Positions 1 through 8,710 are shown, numbered from the stretch's first letter. The stretch: 64,000 nucleotides of DNA from Streptomyces sp. H39-S7 (GCF_027158205.1 NZ_JAPVLU010000023.1:1-64000); one strand, 5' to 3'. Program-made: numbers and translations. Notes: generated by a model not told the origin, from the sequence alone.

Positions 1-80
1 TTCCGAACCCGGAAGCTAAGCCTTTCAGCGCCGATGGTACTGCAGGGGGGACCCTGTGGGAGAGTAGGACGCCGCCGAAC
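1..80 (+). rRNA. 5S ribosomal RNA, 3' portion (cut by window edge)
   Basis: The first ~80 bases match the 3' two thirds of an actinobacterial 5S rRNA: the conserved 'ccgaacccggaagctaag' stretch, the 'gccgatggtactgcaggggg' arm and the closing 'gggagagtagga' segment. The 5' end, and any 23S/16S genes, lie left of the window. It is the last gene of an rrn operon and is followed at once by a strong terminator. The exact 3' end is uncertain by a few bases. Confidence 0.93.
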
Positions 81-90
81 AATCTTTGAG

Positions 91-125
91 AAGAAGCCCC
101 CAGGCTAATGCCTGGGGGCTTCTTT
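91..125 (+). terminator. rho-independent terminator of the rrn operon
   Basis: A perfect 14-bp stem (positions 91-104 with 111-124) encloses a 6-base loop, with a G/C-rich centre and a short T run at its 3' side. It starts about ten bases after the 5S rRNA, so it ends the rrn transcript. Confidence 0.9.
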
Positions 126-160
126 GCGTTCTCGGCAGGGTCGTTCCCTACAGTGGGGTC

Positions 161-823
161 ATGCGCTATGACCTGATCATCTTCGACAACGACGGCGTCC
201 TGGTGGACAGCGAACCGATCTCCAACCGGATCCTGTCCGGCTATCTCACGGAACTCGGCCATCCCACGTCGTACGAGGAGTCGATCCGCGACTACATGGG
301 CTCCGCGATGCACCGGGTCCACGAGTTGGTGCTGGAGCGCTCAGGACAGAAGTTGCCGGAGGACTTCGACGACGTCTTCCACGGACGGGTCTTCCAGGCG
401 TTCCGGCAGGACCTCCGACCCGTGCCCGGAGTCGCGGACGTTCTGGCGAAGTTGGAGGCGGACGGTGTGCCGTTCTGCCTCGCCTCGTCGGGGAGCCACG
501 AGCGGATCAGGGTGGCGCTGCACACGACCGGGCTCTTCGAGCACTTCGGCGAGGAGCGGATCTTCAGCTCGCAGGACGTCGGACGGGGGAAGCCGGCGCC
601 CGACCTCTTCCTGCACGCCGCCCAGGTGATGGAGGCGGAGCCCGCCCGGTGCGCGGTCGTCGAGGACAGCCCGCTGGGCGTACAGGCGGCCGTTGCGGCC
701 GGGATGGACGTGTACGGGTTCACGGCGATGACTCCCGCGGCGAAGCTCAGGGACGCCAACGCCCTGTTCAGCGACGCGCGCGAGCTCCTGGATCTGCTCG
801 CCGGCCGATCGCCCAACTTGTGA
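161..823 (+). CDS. HAD-family phosphatase (beta-phosphoglucomutase-like)
   Basis: A 220-residue haloacid-dehalogenase-superfamily hydrolase of the phosphoglycolate phosphatase / beta-phosphoglucomutase type, cytosolic. HAD motif I is FDNDGVLVD near the N-terminus (nucleophile D9, acid D11). Motif II is LASSGS in the middle. A GKPAPDLF lysine motif and VVEDSPLGVQAA motif IV follow. A helical cap occupies roughly residues 20-85. Phosphoester hydrolysis is safe to infer; the substrate is not. The frame is open upstream to position 86, but that would place the start in the rrn terminator, and the ATG at 161 begins directly with the family's MRYDLIIFDNDG pattern. Confidence 0.88.
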   Translation: MRYDLIIFDNDGVLVDSEPISNRILSGYLTELGHPTSYEESIRDYMGSAMHRVHELVLERSGQKLPEDFDDVFHGRVFQAFRQDLRPVPGVADVLAKLEADGVPFCLASSGSHERIRVALHTTGLFEHFGEERIFSSQDVGRGKPAPDLFLHAAQVMEAEPARCAVVEDSPLGVQAAVAAGMDVYGFTAMTPAAKLRDANALFSDARELLDLLAGRSPNL

Positions 824-871
824 CCCGCAACACCTACTCATCCGTAGCTTCGGGATCTACGCTGCTCGCTC

Positions 872-2071
872 ATGGACGCATCTCTGCGGCATGGCCGGGC
901 CTCGCTGGCGGTCAGCTTCTTCAGCCAGGGCGTGGTCTTCGCCCTGCTCGTAACCCGTATCCCGGCGATCCAGGACCGCTACGGCATCAGTGACGGACTG
1001 CTGCCGGTCTTCCTCGCCGCTGTGCCGATCCTCGCCGGTGCGGGGAGTGTGGCGACCGAGCACCTGGTGAAGCGGGTGCGGCCCAGCGTCGTACTGCGGT
1101 GGGTCCAGCCGCTGGTGGCGCTGGTCCTGGTCGCGGCGGGTTCCGGGAACGCGATGTGGCAGATAGCCGTGGCGCTGGGCCTGTTCGGCATCTGTGTCGG
1201 CGGGCTCGACGCCTCCATGAACATGCTGGGTGTGAGTCTGCAGCGCACCTACGGCCGGAGCATCATGCTCGGCTTCCACGCCGCCTACAGCCTCGGCGGC
1301 ATCGCCGGCGCCTCGCTGGCGTGGGCCGGGGCGCACTGGCACCTGTCGCTCGCGGTGCTCTACGCGCCGGTCGCCGTGGTGCTGATCCCGGTGGTGCTGG
1401 TGGCGAGCCGCCGGTACGTGGACCAGCGGCAGGAACCACTGGCCGAGGGCGCGGAAGCGCCGGCGGCGACCCCCGTGGCGATGCGGCTGCTGCTGCCGCT
1501 CTGCCTGGTGATGTCCTTCGCGTACATCGGCGACTCGACGGTCTCCAACTGGGGCGCGAAGTACCTGCAGGACACGCTCGGCAGCTCCGAGCAGCTGTCC
1601 ACCGTTCCGTACAACATCTACATGGTGACGACCCTGCTCGGCCGGGCCGCCGGCGACCTGGGTGTGCGGCGCTTCGGCGCGGCCGCGGTGGTGCGGTTCG
1701 GGACGGTGCTGGCCGCGGTCGGCTTCGGGGTGGTGGCGGCGGCGCCGGGCCCGTGGGTCGGGATGATCGGGTTCACGCTGCTGGGATTCGGGCTCTGCGT
1801 CATCGTGCCGACCACGTTCGCCGCTGCGGGACGGCTCTTCCCCGGGGCCTCGGACACGGCCATAGCGCGGCTGAACATCTTCAACTACGTCGGCTTCCTG
1901 ATCGGCGCCCCGCTGGTGGGTGCGATCGGCGACGCGTGGAGCTACCGGGGCGCGATGCTGATCCCGATGGTGCTGGTGCTGGCGACGCTCCTCTACGCCA
2001 AGTCGTTCGACACCGGTGAGGCCCGATACGGTGTCGGCCATGAGCGGCCGCGCACAGCTGATGTGGGATGA
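872..2071 (+). CDS. MFS transporter
   Basis: A 399-residue, very hydrophobic integral membrane protein with about 12 predicted transmembrane helices, of the major facilitator superfamily. The early SFFSQGVVFALLVTRIPAIQ segment and the spacing of helices resemble the YbjJ-like inner-membrane MFS proteins common in actinomycetes. The substrate cannot be told from sequence. Its 3' end overlaps the start of acuC by 32 bases, so the two are probably translationally coupled. Confidence 0.85.
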   Translation: MDASLRHGRASLAVSFFSQGVVFALLVTRIPAIQDRYGISDGLLPVFLAAVPILAGAGSVATEHLVKRVRPSVVLRWVQPLVALVLVAAGSGNAMWQIAVALGLFGICVGGLDASMNMLGVSLQRTYGRSIMLGFHAAYSLGGIAGASLAWAGAHWHLSLAVLYAPVAVVLIPVVLVASRRYVDQRQEPLAEGAEAPAATPVAMRLLLPLCLVMSFAYIGDSTVSNWGAKYLQDTLGSSEQLSTVPYNIYMVTTLLGRAAGDLGVRRFGAAAVVRFGTVLAAVGFGVVAAAPGPWVGMIGFTLLGFGLCVIVPTTFAAAGRLFPGASDTAIARLNIFNYVGFLIGAPLVGAIGDAWSYRGAMLIPMVLVLATLLYAKSFDTGEARYGVGHERPRTADVG

Positions 2072-3215
2072 GCAGGTAACGGAGTACGACTTCGGCCCCG
2101 GGCATCCGATGGACCCGGTGCGGCTGTCCCTCACGATGCGGCTGGTGGAGGCTTTCGGGCTGGACCAGAGGATCAAGGTGACGGCGGCGCGGGCCGCCGG
2201 GGAGTCCACTCTCGGGCTGGTGCACCGCGCCGACTACGTGGCCGCGGTGCGGCGGGTTTCCGCCGATCCGCGGTCGGCCGAGCCGGCCTACGGCCTCGGT
2301 ACCGAGGACAATCCGGCCTTCGCGAACATGCACCGGGCTTCCGCGCTGATCGCCGGGCAGTCCGTCGGCGCCGCTGAGGCGGTGTGGAGCGGTGACGTTG
2401 CTCACGCGGTGAACTTCGCGGGCGGTCTGCACCACGCGATGCCGGGCTCCGCCGCGGGCTTCTGCGTGTACAACGACGCCGCGCTGGCGGTGGCGCGGCT
2501 GCTGGAGCTCGGTGCGGAGCGCGTGGTCTACGTGGATGTCGACGTGCACCACGGGGACGGGGTCCAGGCGGCCTTCTGGGACGATCCGCGGGTTCTGACG
2601 ATCTCGCTGCACGAGCACCCGCGGACGCTGTTCCCGCAGACCGGCTGGCCGGAGGAGACCGGTGGCGCCGGTGCGGAGGGCGGGGCGGTGAACGTCGCGC
2701 TGCCGGCCGGGACGGGCGACGCGGGATGGTTGCGCGCGTTCCACGCCGTCGTACCGGAGTTGATCGCCGCCTTCGCCCCGCAGGTCATCGTCTCGCAGCA
2801 CGGGGCGGACACCCACTTCGAGGACCCGCTGGCGCACCTCGCGGTGAGCCTGGACGCCCAGCGCGCCGTCGCCGAGGCGTGTCACGAGCTGGCGCACGAG
2901 CATGCCGGGGGCCGCTGGGTGGCGCTCGGCGGGGGTGGTTACGCGGTGTCGGACGTCGTGCCGCGCTCCTGGACGCACCTGGTGGCGATCGCCGCGGGCG
3001 CGCCGATCGACCCGACCGCCGAGACGCCGGAGCCGTGGCGGCACGAGGTGTACCGGGCGACGCGGGCGATGGCGCCCGCGCGGATGACGGACGGCCGCCA
3101 CCCGGTGGCCTGGCGGAGTTTCGAGGATGCCGGGTACGACCCGGCGGACCGGCTCGACCAGGCGGTCCTCGCCACCCGGCGCGCGGTGTTCCCCCTGCAC
3201 GGCCTGCTGGCCTGA
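2040..3215 (+). CDS. acuC: AcuC-type histone deacetylase-like amidohydrolase
   Basis: A 391-residue zinc-dependent class I/II deacetylase-fold enzyme of the AcuC family, known to deacetylate lysines, for example on acetyl-CoA synthetase. Visible catalytic features are the HH pair at 131-132, the metal site VDVDVHHGDG (D168, H170), a second ligand in SQHGADTHFEDPLAHL (D257), and the GGGGY tyrosine at about 301. The ATG at 2040 gives the MSGRAQLMWDE start; a GTG at 2016 would add eight residues. The gene begins inside the end of the MFS gene. The function follows from the family; the target protein is inferred. Confidence 0.9.
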   Translation: MSGRAQLMWDEQVTEYDFGPGHPMDPVRLSLTMRLVEAFGLDQRIKVTAARAAGESTLGLVHRADYVAAVRRVSADPRSAEPAYGLGTEDNPAFANMHRASALIAGQSVGAAEAVWSGDVAHAVNFAGGLHHAMPGSAAGFCVYNDAALAVARLLELGAERVVYVDVDVHHGDGVQAAFWDDPRVLTISLHEHPRTLFPQTGWPEETGGAGAEGGAVNVALPAGTGDAGWLRAFHAVVPELIAAFAPQVIVSQHGADTHFEDPLAHLAVSLDAQRAVAEACHELAHEHAGGRWVALGGGGYAVSDVVPRSWTHLVAIAAGAPIDPTAETPEPWRHEVYRATRAMAPARMTDGRHPVAWRSFEDAGYDPADRLDQAVLATRRAVFPLHGLLA

Positions 3216-3351
3216 CGCCGCCAGGGGGCGGTCAGGAGGCGCGGTCAGGAGGCGCGCGCGGGATGGGTGGTATTAGGTACCAATCACCCGCAAGGGGTGT
3301 GTTTTCCGGTTTCGCGGGGATGGCGGGGGCGTAGAAGGCAGTATCGGGGGC

Positions 3352-4167
3352 GTGCTGAGTGTCGGCGCGCTGCGCGCGCATCTGCTGGCGGCCCGGCTGG
3401 CCGGTCCCGTGGCGACGCCCCGGGAGAAAAGTCTGCTGAGTTATCGGTTGTTCGCGGCGCGGGATCCGCGGCTGACACTCGGCCTCGACCCCGAAGGCAC
3501 CTGGGGTACGGCGGAGTTGCTCCGGTTGATGGCCGAAAGATGCGGCGTCTCGCCGGATCCCGGGCACACTTCGGGGCAGGATGTGATCGACCCCGACTGC
3601 ACGGTGGCGGCGCTCGACGCTTTCGCGGAACGTTTGGGGCGGGCGGCGACCGACCGGGTACCGGTGTTGATCGGAACAGGTCATCCGCACCGACTTTTGG
3701 GCTTCTACGCCGCATTGGCCGCGGCCTTGTCGGCGGCAGGATGTCCTGTCCTCACCTCCGCGCACGGTCGACCTGTCGACATTCCGACCCGATTCGGGCT
3801 ACGCCAGCACAACCTTTGGTACGTAGGCGGAGTCGCGACGGTCCGCACTGTGGACGCGATTCCCACGGCGGACGAGTCCGGGACGCACACGCACTCCCCC
3901 CTCCCGGTTCGTACCGCGCTGGCCGCCGCGGCCGGCCGCGGGGGGCAGTTGCCGGGGCTGGTGGTCGGTGATCACGGGTGGGTCTGCGGGGCTGGTCAGC
4001 TGGGCATTGAGGCGATCGGGCTGGCGGACGCCGATGATCCCGCGGTCTTCGTGGCCGAGGCGGAGGGCCGGGTTTCCGTCGCCGTTCCGCTTGATGACGC
4101 TGTGCGCTCCGATTACTACCGACCGCTTACACGCTATGTACTCAATCGAGCGTGTCTGTCACAGTAG
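3352..4167 (+). CDS. conserved actinobacterial protein, annotated 'phosphatase' in relatives
   Basis: A 271-residue soluble protein starting at GTG 3352. It shows LIGTGHPHRLLGFYAAL and VVGDHGWVCGAGQ segments and a C-terminal VAVPLDDAVRSDYYRPLTRY stretch. I recall the same layout in Streptomyces proteins labelled simply 'phosphatase', but it has no HAD, PAP2 or histidine-phosphatase motif, so I do not endorse a reaction. The His/Asp-rich GTGHP and DHGW motifs could be an active site. It lies between acuC and the bdtA-like gene on the same strand, after a 136-bp gap containing two copies of a 13-bp direct repeat (3228-3253). Confidence 0.7.
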   Translation: MLSVGALRAHLLAARLAGPVATPREKSLLSYRLFAARDPRLTLGLDPEGTWGTAELLRLMAERCGVSPDPGHTSGQDVIDPDCTVAALDAFAERLGRAATDRVPVLIGTGHPHRLLGFYAALAAALSAAGCPVLTSAHGRPVDIPTRFGLRQHNLWYVGGVATVRTVDAIPTADESGTHTHSPLPVRTALAAAAGRGGQLPGLVVGDHGWVCGAGQLGIEAIGLADADDPAVFVAEAEGRVSVAVPLDDAVRSDYYRPLTRYVLNRACLSQ

Positions 4168-4295
4168 TCAACCGATCGCAACTCCTCTTCCCCACTTGCA
4201 TCACCCGCACCTAATCTGGGGAGGAGCGCACGTGCCTGCTGGAGTCACCGGAGGGGAAGCCGGTGGCCGTCATGTGCGGAAGGTTCAGGTGTGTC

Positions 4296-4508
4296 ATGGC
4301 TGCTAGCGACAGGCCTCTCAACGAGGTCGTTTTCCTGACTGTGGCGGAGGTCGCCTCAGTAATGCGTGTGTCCAAGATGACCGTGTACCGATTGGTGCAC
4401 AGCGGTCATCTGCCGGCGATCCGGGTGGGCAGGTCCTTCCGGGTGCCAGAACAAGCCGTCCACGACTACCTGCGTGAGTCCTACGTGGGGGTGGGGGAAT
4501 CCGCTTGA
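4296..4508 (+). CDS. bdtA: excisionase-type HTH DNA-binding protein, BdtA-like
   Basis: A 70-residue protein that is almost entirely one MerR/excisionase-type winged HTH (helix_turn_helix_17): LTVAEVASVMRVSKMTVYRLVHSG, then the wing HLPAIRVGRSFRVPEQAVHDYL. It belongs to the same superfamily as BldC but is not BldC. By its position next to bS22, close to bldN, it matches the gene known in Streptomyces as bdtA, a target of the developmental repressor BldD. The symbol rests on that remembered synteny. ATG 4296 is chosen because a GGAAGG (4278-4283) lies upstream and the protein then starts just before the domain; the frame is open to 4263. Confidence 0.82.
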   Translation: MAASDRPLNEVVFLTVAEVASVMRVSKMTVYRLVHSGHLPAIRVGRSFRVPEQAVHDYLRESYVGVGESA

Positions 4509-4623
4509 CGGCCTTCTCGGTCGCCTCGGTTCTACCCGCCCCCTCAGGGCGGGTAGGCTTGGCCGACGTAGGTCGTGTGGGCTCGGACGCCCCGCACCGA
4601 GTGAAAACGAAGCGAGGGTAGTC

Positions 4624-4722
4624 GTGGGCTCTGTCATCAAGAAGCGGCGCAAGCGTATGGCCAAGAAGAAGCACCGCAAGCTGCTGAAGCGTACGCGTGT
4701 GCAGCGTCGCAACAAGAAGTAA
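4624..4722 (+). CDS. 30S ribosomal protein bS22 (AURKAIP1/COX24 domain)
   Basis: A 32-residue, extremely basic peptide (start GTG 4624, stop TAA) reading VGSVIKKRRKRMAKKKHRK followed by LLKRTRVQRRNKK. This is the small actinobacterial AURKAIP1/COX24-domain protein seen bound to the 30S subunit in mycobacterial ribosome structures and named bS22. It has its own gap from the upstream HTH gene (115 bp) and is followed by a strong hairpin, so it is probably a short transcript of its own. It is too short for many gene finders, but sequence and length match the family exactly. Confidence 0.93.
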   Translation: MGSVIKKRRKRMAKKKHRKLLKRTRVQRRNKK

Positions 4723-4743
4723 GCGAGCCACTCGCTGCACTTC

Positions 4744-4786
4744 CTGCCCTCCCACCACCGTGCTCCGCGCGGCGGTGGGAGGGCAG
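4744..4786 (+). terminator. terminator after bS22 gene
   Basis: A 17-bp inverted repeat with one mismatch (4744-4760 with 4770-4786) begins about 20 bases after the bS22 stop codon. There is no T tract, as is usual for actinomycete hairpin terminators. Confidence 0.75.
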
Positions 4787-4952
4787 CTGCGTTTCCGGGG
4801 GCCCTGCGATGCCCGGAACGCGCCCGGGGGCAGCCGGAGGTGCGGGGGTGTCCGCCGCACGGGGGGCGTTCCGGCCGACGGCCCGATGCCGTCATCACAG
4901 CGCAACAACGAACCGATACGGTGCGTACATCCCTGATGGAAGGCGCTGAATC

Positions 4953-5996
4953 GTGGGCAAGGTGGTGCTCGTCACCGGAGTCGCGCGAAAGCTGGGCGGC
5001 CGGTTCGTCCGCCGGATCCAGCATGATCCGGAAGTGGACCGGGTGATCGGCGTGGACGCCGAGGTGCCCGAGCACCAGCTGGGCAGCGCGGAATTCGTCC
5101 GGGCGGACATCCGGCACCCGATGATCGCCAAGGTGCTCGCCCAGCACAACGTCGACACCGTGGTGCACATGGACGTCAGCGGCACCCCGCTGGGCTCCGG
5201 CGGCCGGACGCAGGTCAAGGAGACCAACGTCATCGGCACGATGCAGCTGCTGGGGGCGTGCCAGAAGGCGCCGGCGGTGCGCCGCCTCGTGGTGAAGTCG
5301 ACGACGAGTGTCTACGGCTCCGCGCCCCGTGACCCGGCGGTGTTCACCGAGACCATGCCGCCGAAGTCGCTGCCCAGCGGTGGCTTCGCGAAGGACGCGG
5401 TCGAGGTCGAGGGCTACGTGCGCGGATTCGCGCGCCGCCGGCCGGACGTGGCGGTCGCCGTCCTGCGGTTCGCCAACATCCTCGGCCCGCAGGCCGACTC
5501 CCCGCTCGCGGAGTACTTCTCGCTGCCGGCGCTGCCGACCGTGTTCGGCTACGACCCGCGGCTGCAGTTCGTGCACGAGGACGACGTGACCGACGTGCTG
5601 GTCCTCGCCTCGCTCGACGCCCGCCGCGGGACGCTCAACAGCGGCACGTTCAACATCGCGGGCGACGGCGTACTGCTGCTGTCCCAGACCGCGAGGCGGC
5701 TCGGCCGGCCCACCGTCCCGGTGCTGCTGCCCGCCGTCACCTGGATCGGGCAGATGCTGCGCACGGCGGGGGTCACCGACTTCTCCCCGGAACAGATCCG
5801 CCTGCTGACGCACGGCAGAGTGGTGGACACCACTCAGATGCGTGAGACGCTCGGGTTCGCGCCCAGGTACACGACGGCCGAGACCTTGGGCGACTTCGCC
5901 CGCAGCCGTGGCCCCGGCCTGCTGCCGCCCGACCGGCTCGCCCGCACGGTCGACGCGATCGCCGCCGCACTTCCCGCGGGCGCCAACCGGACGTGA
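4953..5996 (+). CDS. NAD-dependent epimerase/dehydratase (extended SDR)
   Basis: A 347-residue extended short-chain dehydrogenase/reductase. The N-terminal Rossmann fold shows VVLVTGVARKLGGRFVRRI (a TGxxxxxG variant of the nucleotide-binding loop) and VIGVDAE. The middle STTSVYG matches the S/Y active-site region, but the expected YxxxK is replaced by GGFAKDAVEVE, so catalysis as a true epimerase is uncertain. The start is GTG 4953, 27 bp before the acyltransferase ATG on the 3' side of the gene. It is conserved next to the acyltransferase in Streptomyces, so a joint role in envelope or lipid metabolism is likely but unproven. Confidence 0.82.
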   Translation: MGKVVLVTGVARKLGGRFVRRIQHDPEVDRVIGVDAEVPEHQLGSAEFVRADIRHPMIAKVLAQHNVDTVVHMDVSGTPLGSGGRTQVKETNVIGTMQLLGACQKAPAVRRLVVKSTTSVYGSAPRDPAVFTETMPPKSLPSGGFAKDAVEVEGYVRGFARRRPDVAVAVLRFANILGPQADSPLAEYFSLPALPTVFGYDPRLQFVHEDDVTDVLVLASLDARRGTLNSGTFNIAGDGVLLLSQTARRLGRPTVPVLLPAVTWIGQMLRTAGVTDFSPEQIRLLTHGRVVDTTQMRETLGFAPRYTTAETLGDFARSRGPGLLPPDRLARTVDAIAAALPAGANRT

Positions 5997-6022
5997 GAGC
6001 CCCAACGAGGAGGAGCCGCAGC

Positions 6023-7249
6023 ATGGCGGATGCCAAGGTCATCCCGTTCGACGAGGACACACGTGCCCGTCGGGGGCCGGGCCGGCCGCGCGGACGGGCG
6101 GGGGCCCGGAAGAAGAGCGACGGGGCCGCTTCGCCGGCCTCCCTGTCCGCCGTCCCGGCGGAGTTCCCGGACGAGTCGGCCACCGCGCCGGAGCCCCGCG
6201 CTCCGCGTGATGCCGCCGACCCCGCGGGTCCGTCCGGAACGGCCCGTGAGGGCGCTCAGCAGGGCCAGGACGGCTCTGCGGACGACCCGGGGGCAATCGG
6301 CGGCGCCGATGCGGCCGATGGCGGTGGCGGCCCGCGCACGGCGCCCGCGGCGGCCGTCGCCGAGGCCCTGACCGACGCGCTCACCGGTGCGGCCGAGCGG
6401 CTGATGGGAGCCCGCTGGGACCGCAAGGTCGCCCACGGGCTGTCGTTCCTGCGGCGCCGGATCACCGGGGACTACGAGGTCGACGAGTTCGGCTACGACG
6501 AGCAGCTCACCGAGCAGGTGCTCATGTCGGTGCTGCGGCCGATCTTCGACCAGTACTTCCGGGTCGAGGTCAAGGGCATCGAGAACATCCCGGCCGAGGG
6601 CGGCGCCCTGGTCGTCGCCAACCACTCCGGGACGCTGCCGCTCGACGGGCTGATGGCGCAGGTCGCCGTCCACGACCACCACCCGGCCGGCCGCCACCTG
6701 CGGCTGCTCGCCGCCGACCTGGTCTTCGTGCTCCCGGTGGTGAACGAGCTGGCCCGCAAGGCGGGCCACACGCTGGCCTGCGCCGAGGACGCCCAGCTGC
6801 TGCTGGAACGCGGTGAGGTCGTCGGGGTGATGCCGGAGGGCTTCAAGGGTCTCGGCAAGCCCTTCGCCGACCGCTACAAGCTGCAGCGCTTCGGGCGGGG
6901 CGGCTTCGTCTCGACGGCGTTGAAGACCGGGGCGCCGATCATCCCGTGCTCGATCGTGGGGGCGGAGGAGATCTACCCCATGGTCGGCAACTCCAAGACG
7001 CTGGCGCGCCTGCTGGGCGTGCCGTACTTCCCCGTCACGCCGACGTTCCCGTGGCTGGGGCCGCTGGGCCTGGTGCCGCTGCCGACGAAGTGGACGATCC
7101 AGTTCGGCGAGCCGATCAGGACCGACCAGTACCCGCCGGAGGCGGCCGAGGACCCGATGCTGGTCTTCAACCTGACGGACCAGGTGCGGGAGACCATCCA
7201 GCACACGCTGTACAAGCTGCTGGTGCAGCGGCGGTCCGTGTTCTTCTGA
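6023..7249 (+). CDS. lysophospholipid acyltransferase family protein (PlsC-like)
   Basis: A 408-residue protein. Residues 1-115 are a charged, alanine/proline-rich, probably disordered tail. The rest is a glycerolipid acyltransferase domain with the NHSGTLPLD motif, where the catalytic His and the Asp are six residues apart instead of the canonical four, and MPEGFKG (substrate phosphate binding). The reaction would be acyl transfer to a lysophospholipid-like acceptor at the cytosolic membrane face. ATG 6023 has a GAGGAGGAG ribosome site just upstream; the frame also opens 10 codons earlier. Spacing to the epimerase is only 26 bp, so the two form an operon. Confidence 0.86.
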   Translation: MADAKVIPFDEDTRARRGPGRPRGRAGARKKSDGAASPASLSAVPAEFPDESATAPEPRAPRDAADPAGPSGTAREGAQQGQDGSADDPGAIGGADAADGGGGPRTAPAAAVAEALTDALTGAAERLMGARWDRKVAHGLSFLRRRITGDYEVDEFGYDEQLTEQVLMSVLRPIFDQYFRVEVKGIENIPAEGGALVVANHSGTLPLDGLMAQVAVHDHHPAGRHLRLLAADLVFVLPVVNELARKAGHTLACAEDAQLLLERGEVVGVMPEGFKGLGKPFADRYKLQRFGRGGFVSTALKTGAPIIPCSIVGAEEIYPMVGNSKTLARLLGVPYFPVTPTFPWLGPLGLVPLPTKWTIQFGEPIRTDQYPPEAAEDPMLVFNLTDQVRETIQHTLYKLLVQRRSVFF

Positions 7250-7277
7250 GCCGAAGGCGGCGGCCGCCGCCTTCGGC
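7250..7277. terminator. perfect palindrome, bidirectional terminator 1
   Basis: A perfect 28-base palindrome (14-bp arms) starts at the stop codon of the acyltransferase gene. It lies between convergent genes and works in either orientation. Confidence 0.75.
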
Positions 7278-7288
7278 CGGAGAACGCC

Positions 7289-7329
7289 TGTGGGGTGGGT
7301 CCGGGCCGCCCGCCCGGACCCACCCCACA
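7289..7329. terminator. bidirectional terminator 2 between acyltransferase gene and rsbN
   Basis: An 18-bp perfect inverted repeat (7289-7306 with 7312-7329) with a 5-base loop, just beyond the rsbN stop codon on the minus strand. Together with the palindrome at 7250 it insulates the two convergent units. Confidence 0.85.
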
Positions 7330-7347
7330 CGTATGCCCGGCCGCCGG

Positions 7348-8579
7348 CTACTCCTTGGCGTCCTCCGCCCCGAGGCCGAGGCCCGGGAGCAGGCCGGGGA
7401 GCAGCGGGGGCAGGTTGACGGACGGCGGGGTCGCCGTCGCCGGTCCGGACGAGTTCTCCTCGCCGGTACCCGGGGACGGGGGGAGCAGCCCGTCCGTTCC
7501 GCCGATCAGGCGGTCCTTGTCGGTGCCGGCGCTCGGGCTGCTGGTGGTGCCCGGTGTGCCGCTGTGACCCTCCGCGGTGGCGGAGGGGTGCGGCGCCGGG
7601 GTGGCCGTGCCGCTGTGGCCGGTACCGGAGGAGCCGGGTTTGCCGCTCTGCCGGTGCGCGGGGCCTTCGCTGCCCTGAGGGTGGGGGAGCTTTCCGGCCA
7701 GAGGCGCGACATCGTGCTCTATGGCGTCGAAGACCGACGTGACCTGGTTGCTCACATCACCGAGCTGGGTGGGCAGCCGGTCGCGCAGCTGGCTCCAGCC
7801 CTCGCGGTGCGAGGCGTTGAACTCGTTCAGCACTTCCATCGGCTGCAGCGAGCCGTCGCGCTGGTACGCCGCGGTGAGCAGCCGGTGGCCTTCCGCGGCC
7901 TCCTGGTGCATCCCGAGGAGCGCCCGGCGGACCTCGTTGACCGACTCGCTGTCGAGGTCGCCCGAGCGACCGCGCTCCATGAGGCGCCGGGCCTCCTGCA
8001 TGCGGGTCGCGGCCATGTCCAGGAGGACGCCTCCTCGGGAGGCGTCGTTGTTGGCCATGTCCAGCTTGAGATCCTCCATGCCCCGTTTGAGGCCGTAGAG
8101 GGTGTCCCCTGGCAGTGCGTTCGTACTGGCCGCCGCGACTCCGCCCAGGGCTCCGGCCGCGACGCCCACGGAGAGCCCGCCGGCGGCGAGCCGGCGGGAC
8201 CAGCGGGAACGTGGCCTGAGTTTCCCGAGCCCGGTGGCGCGGTGCGCGCCGCCGGTGCGTTGCTCGGGGACCTTGGGGGAGACCTCAAGGCTGCCATCGG
8301 CGAGCGCGGTCTCCATCGCGGCGATCAGTTGAGCACGTTGCACCGTCTTCGCCTCGGCGCTCAGCACCGGCGGCTGCCGGTTGCCGATGGCGCCGACCAG
8401 AGCCAGCAGCTGCCCCTGATCGGGGTCGGCGTGCCGGTCCGTGGCATGGGCGCCGTGTTCGCCGGCGGGCTCCTGGGGTGTGCTGTCGGAGTTCCGGGGG
8501 TCTCCCCCGGAAAACCGGCAGTCTCAAGGGCCTGGGCGAAGGCGTTCGCCCTACGGTGTGCCGTTGCTTGTCCGATCAT
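7348..8579 (-). pseudogene. rsbN: rsbN: anti-sigma factor for BldN, DUF5667 (probable frameshift)
   Basis: Membrane-anchored anti-sigma factor, placed directly after bldN as in other Streptomyces. From ATG 8579 (ideal AGGAGG at 8588-8593) the frame gives MIGQATAHRRANAFAQALE, then runs to a stop at 8361. The homologous continuation (QGQLLALVGAIGNRQPPVLSAEAKTVQ) lies in another frame, open from about 8523 to the stop at 7348. One base missing or two extra between 8372 and 8523 explains this; total length 1,232 nt fits one lost base (410 residues restored). After the shift come a TM helix (SVGVAAGALGGVAAAS) and an extracytoplasmic DUF5667 domain with a Ser/Thr/Pro-rich tail. The only in-frame start downstream, GTG 8367, has no ribosome site and would drop the sigma-binding end. 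Sequencing error or real mutation cannot be told apart here. Confidence 0.8.
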
Positions 8580-8710
8580 GGGCGGCACCTCCTCTCGTCA
8601 TCCACACTCGACTCCCGAAGCCGCCCGGAAGGTTGCATTCCTTGTTTCTGTCCACCCAATCGAGTGACTGGAAGCGGCCAGAGCGCGGCAGAGAGGTGTC
8701 TGCATGTGGT

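Noticed and set aside
86..160. Extended start of the HAD phosphatase at 86
   Set aside because: It would begin inside the rrn terminator and adds 25 residues without homology to the family.
3228..3253. 13-bp tandem repeat after acuC
   Set aside because: Two copies only, no dyad symmetry; likely a local duplication.
4150..4175. BldD-box-like sequence upstream of bdtA (TGACTACTGTGA on the minus strand)
   Set aside because: Half-sites TGAC and GTGA are present but spaced four bases apart instead of five, and the central C(A/T)G is missing. Not good enough to call.
8367..8367. GTG 8367 as genuine start of a short RsbN
   Set aside because: No ribosome site; it would remove the cytoplasmic sigma-binding part, while a perfect ribosome site and conserved N-terminus exist at 8579.
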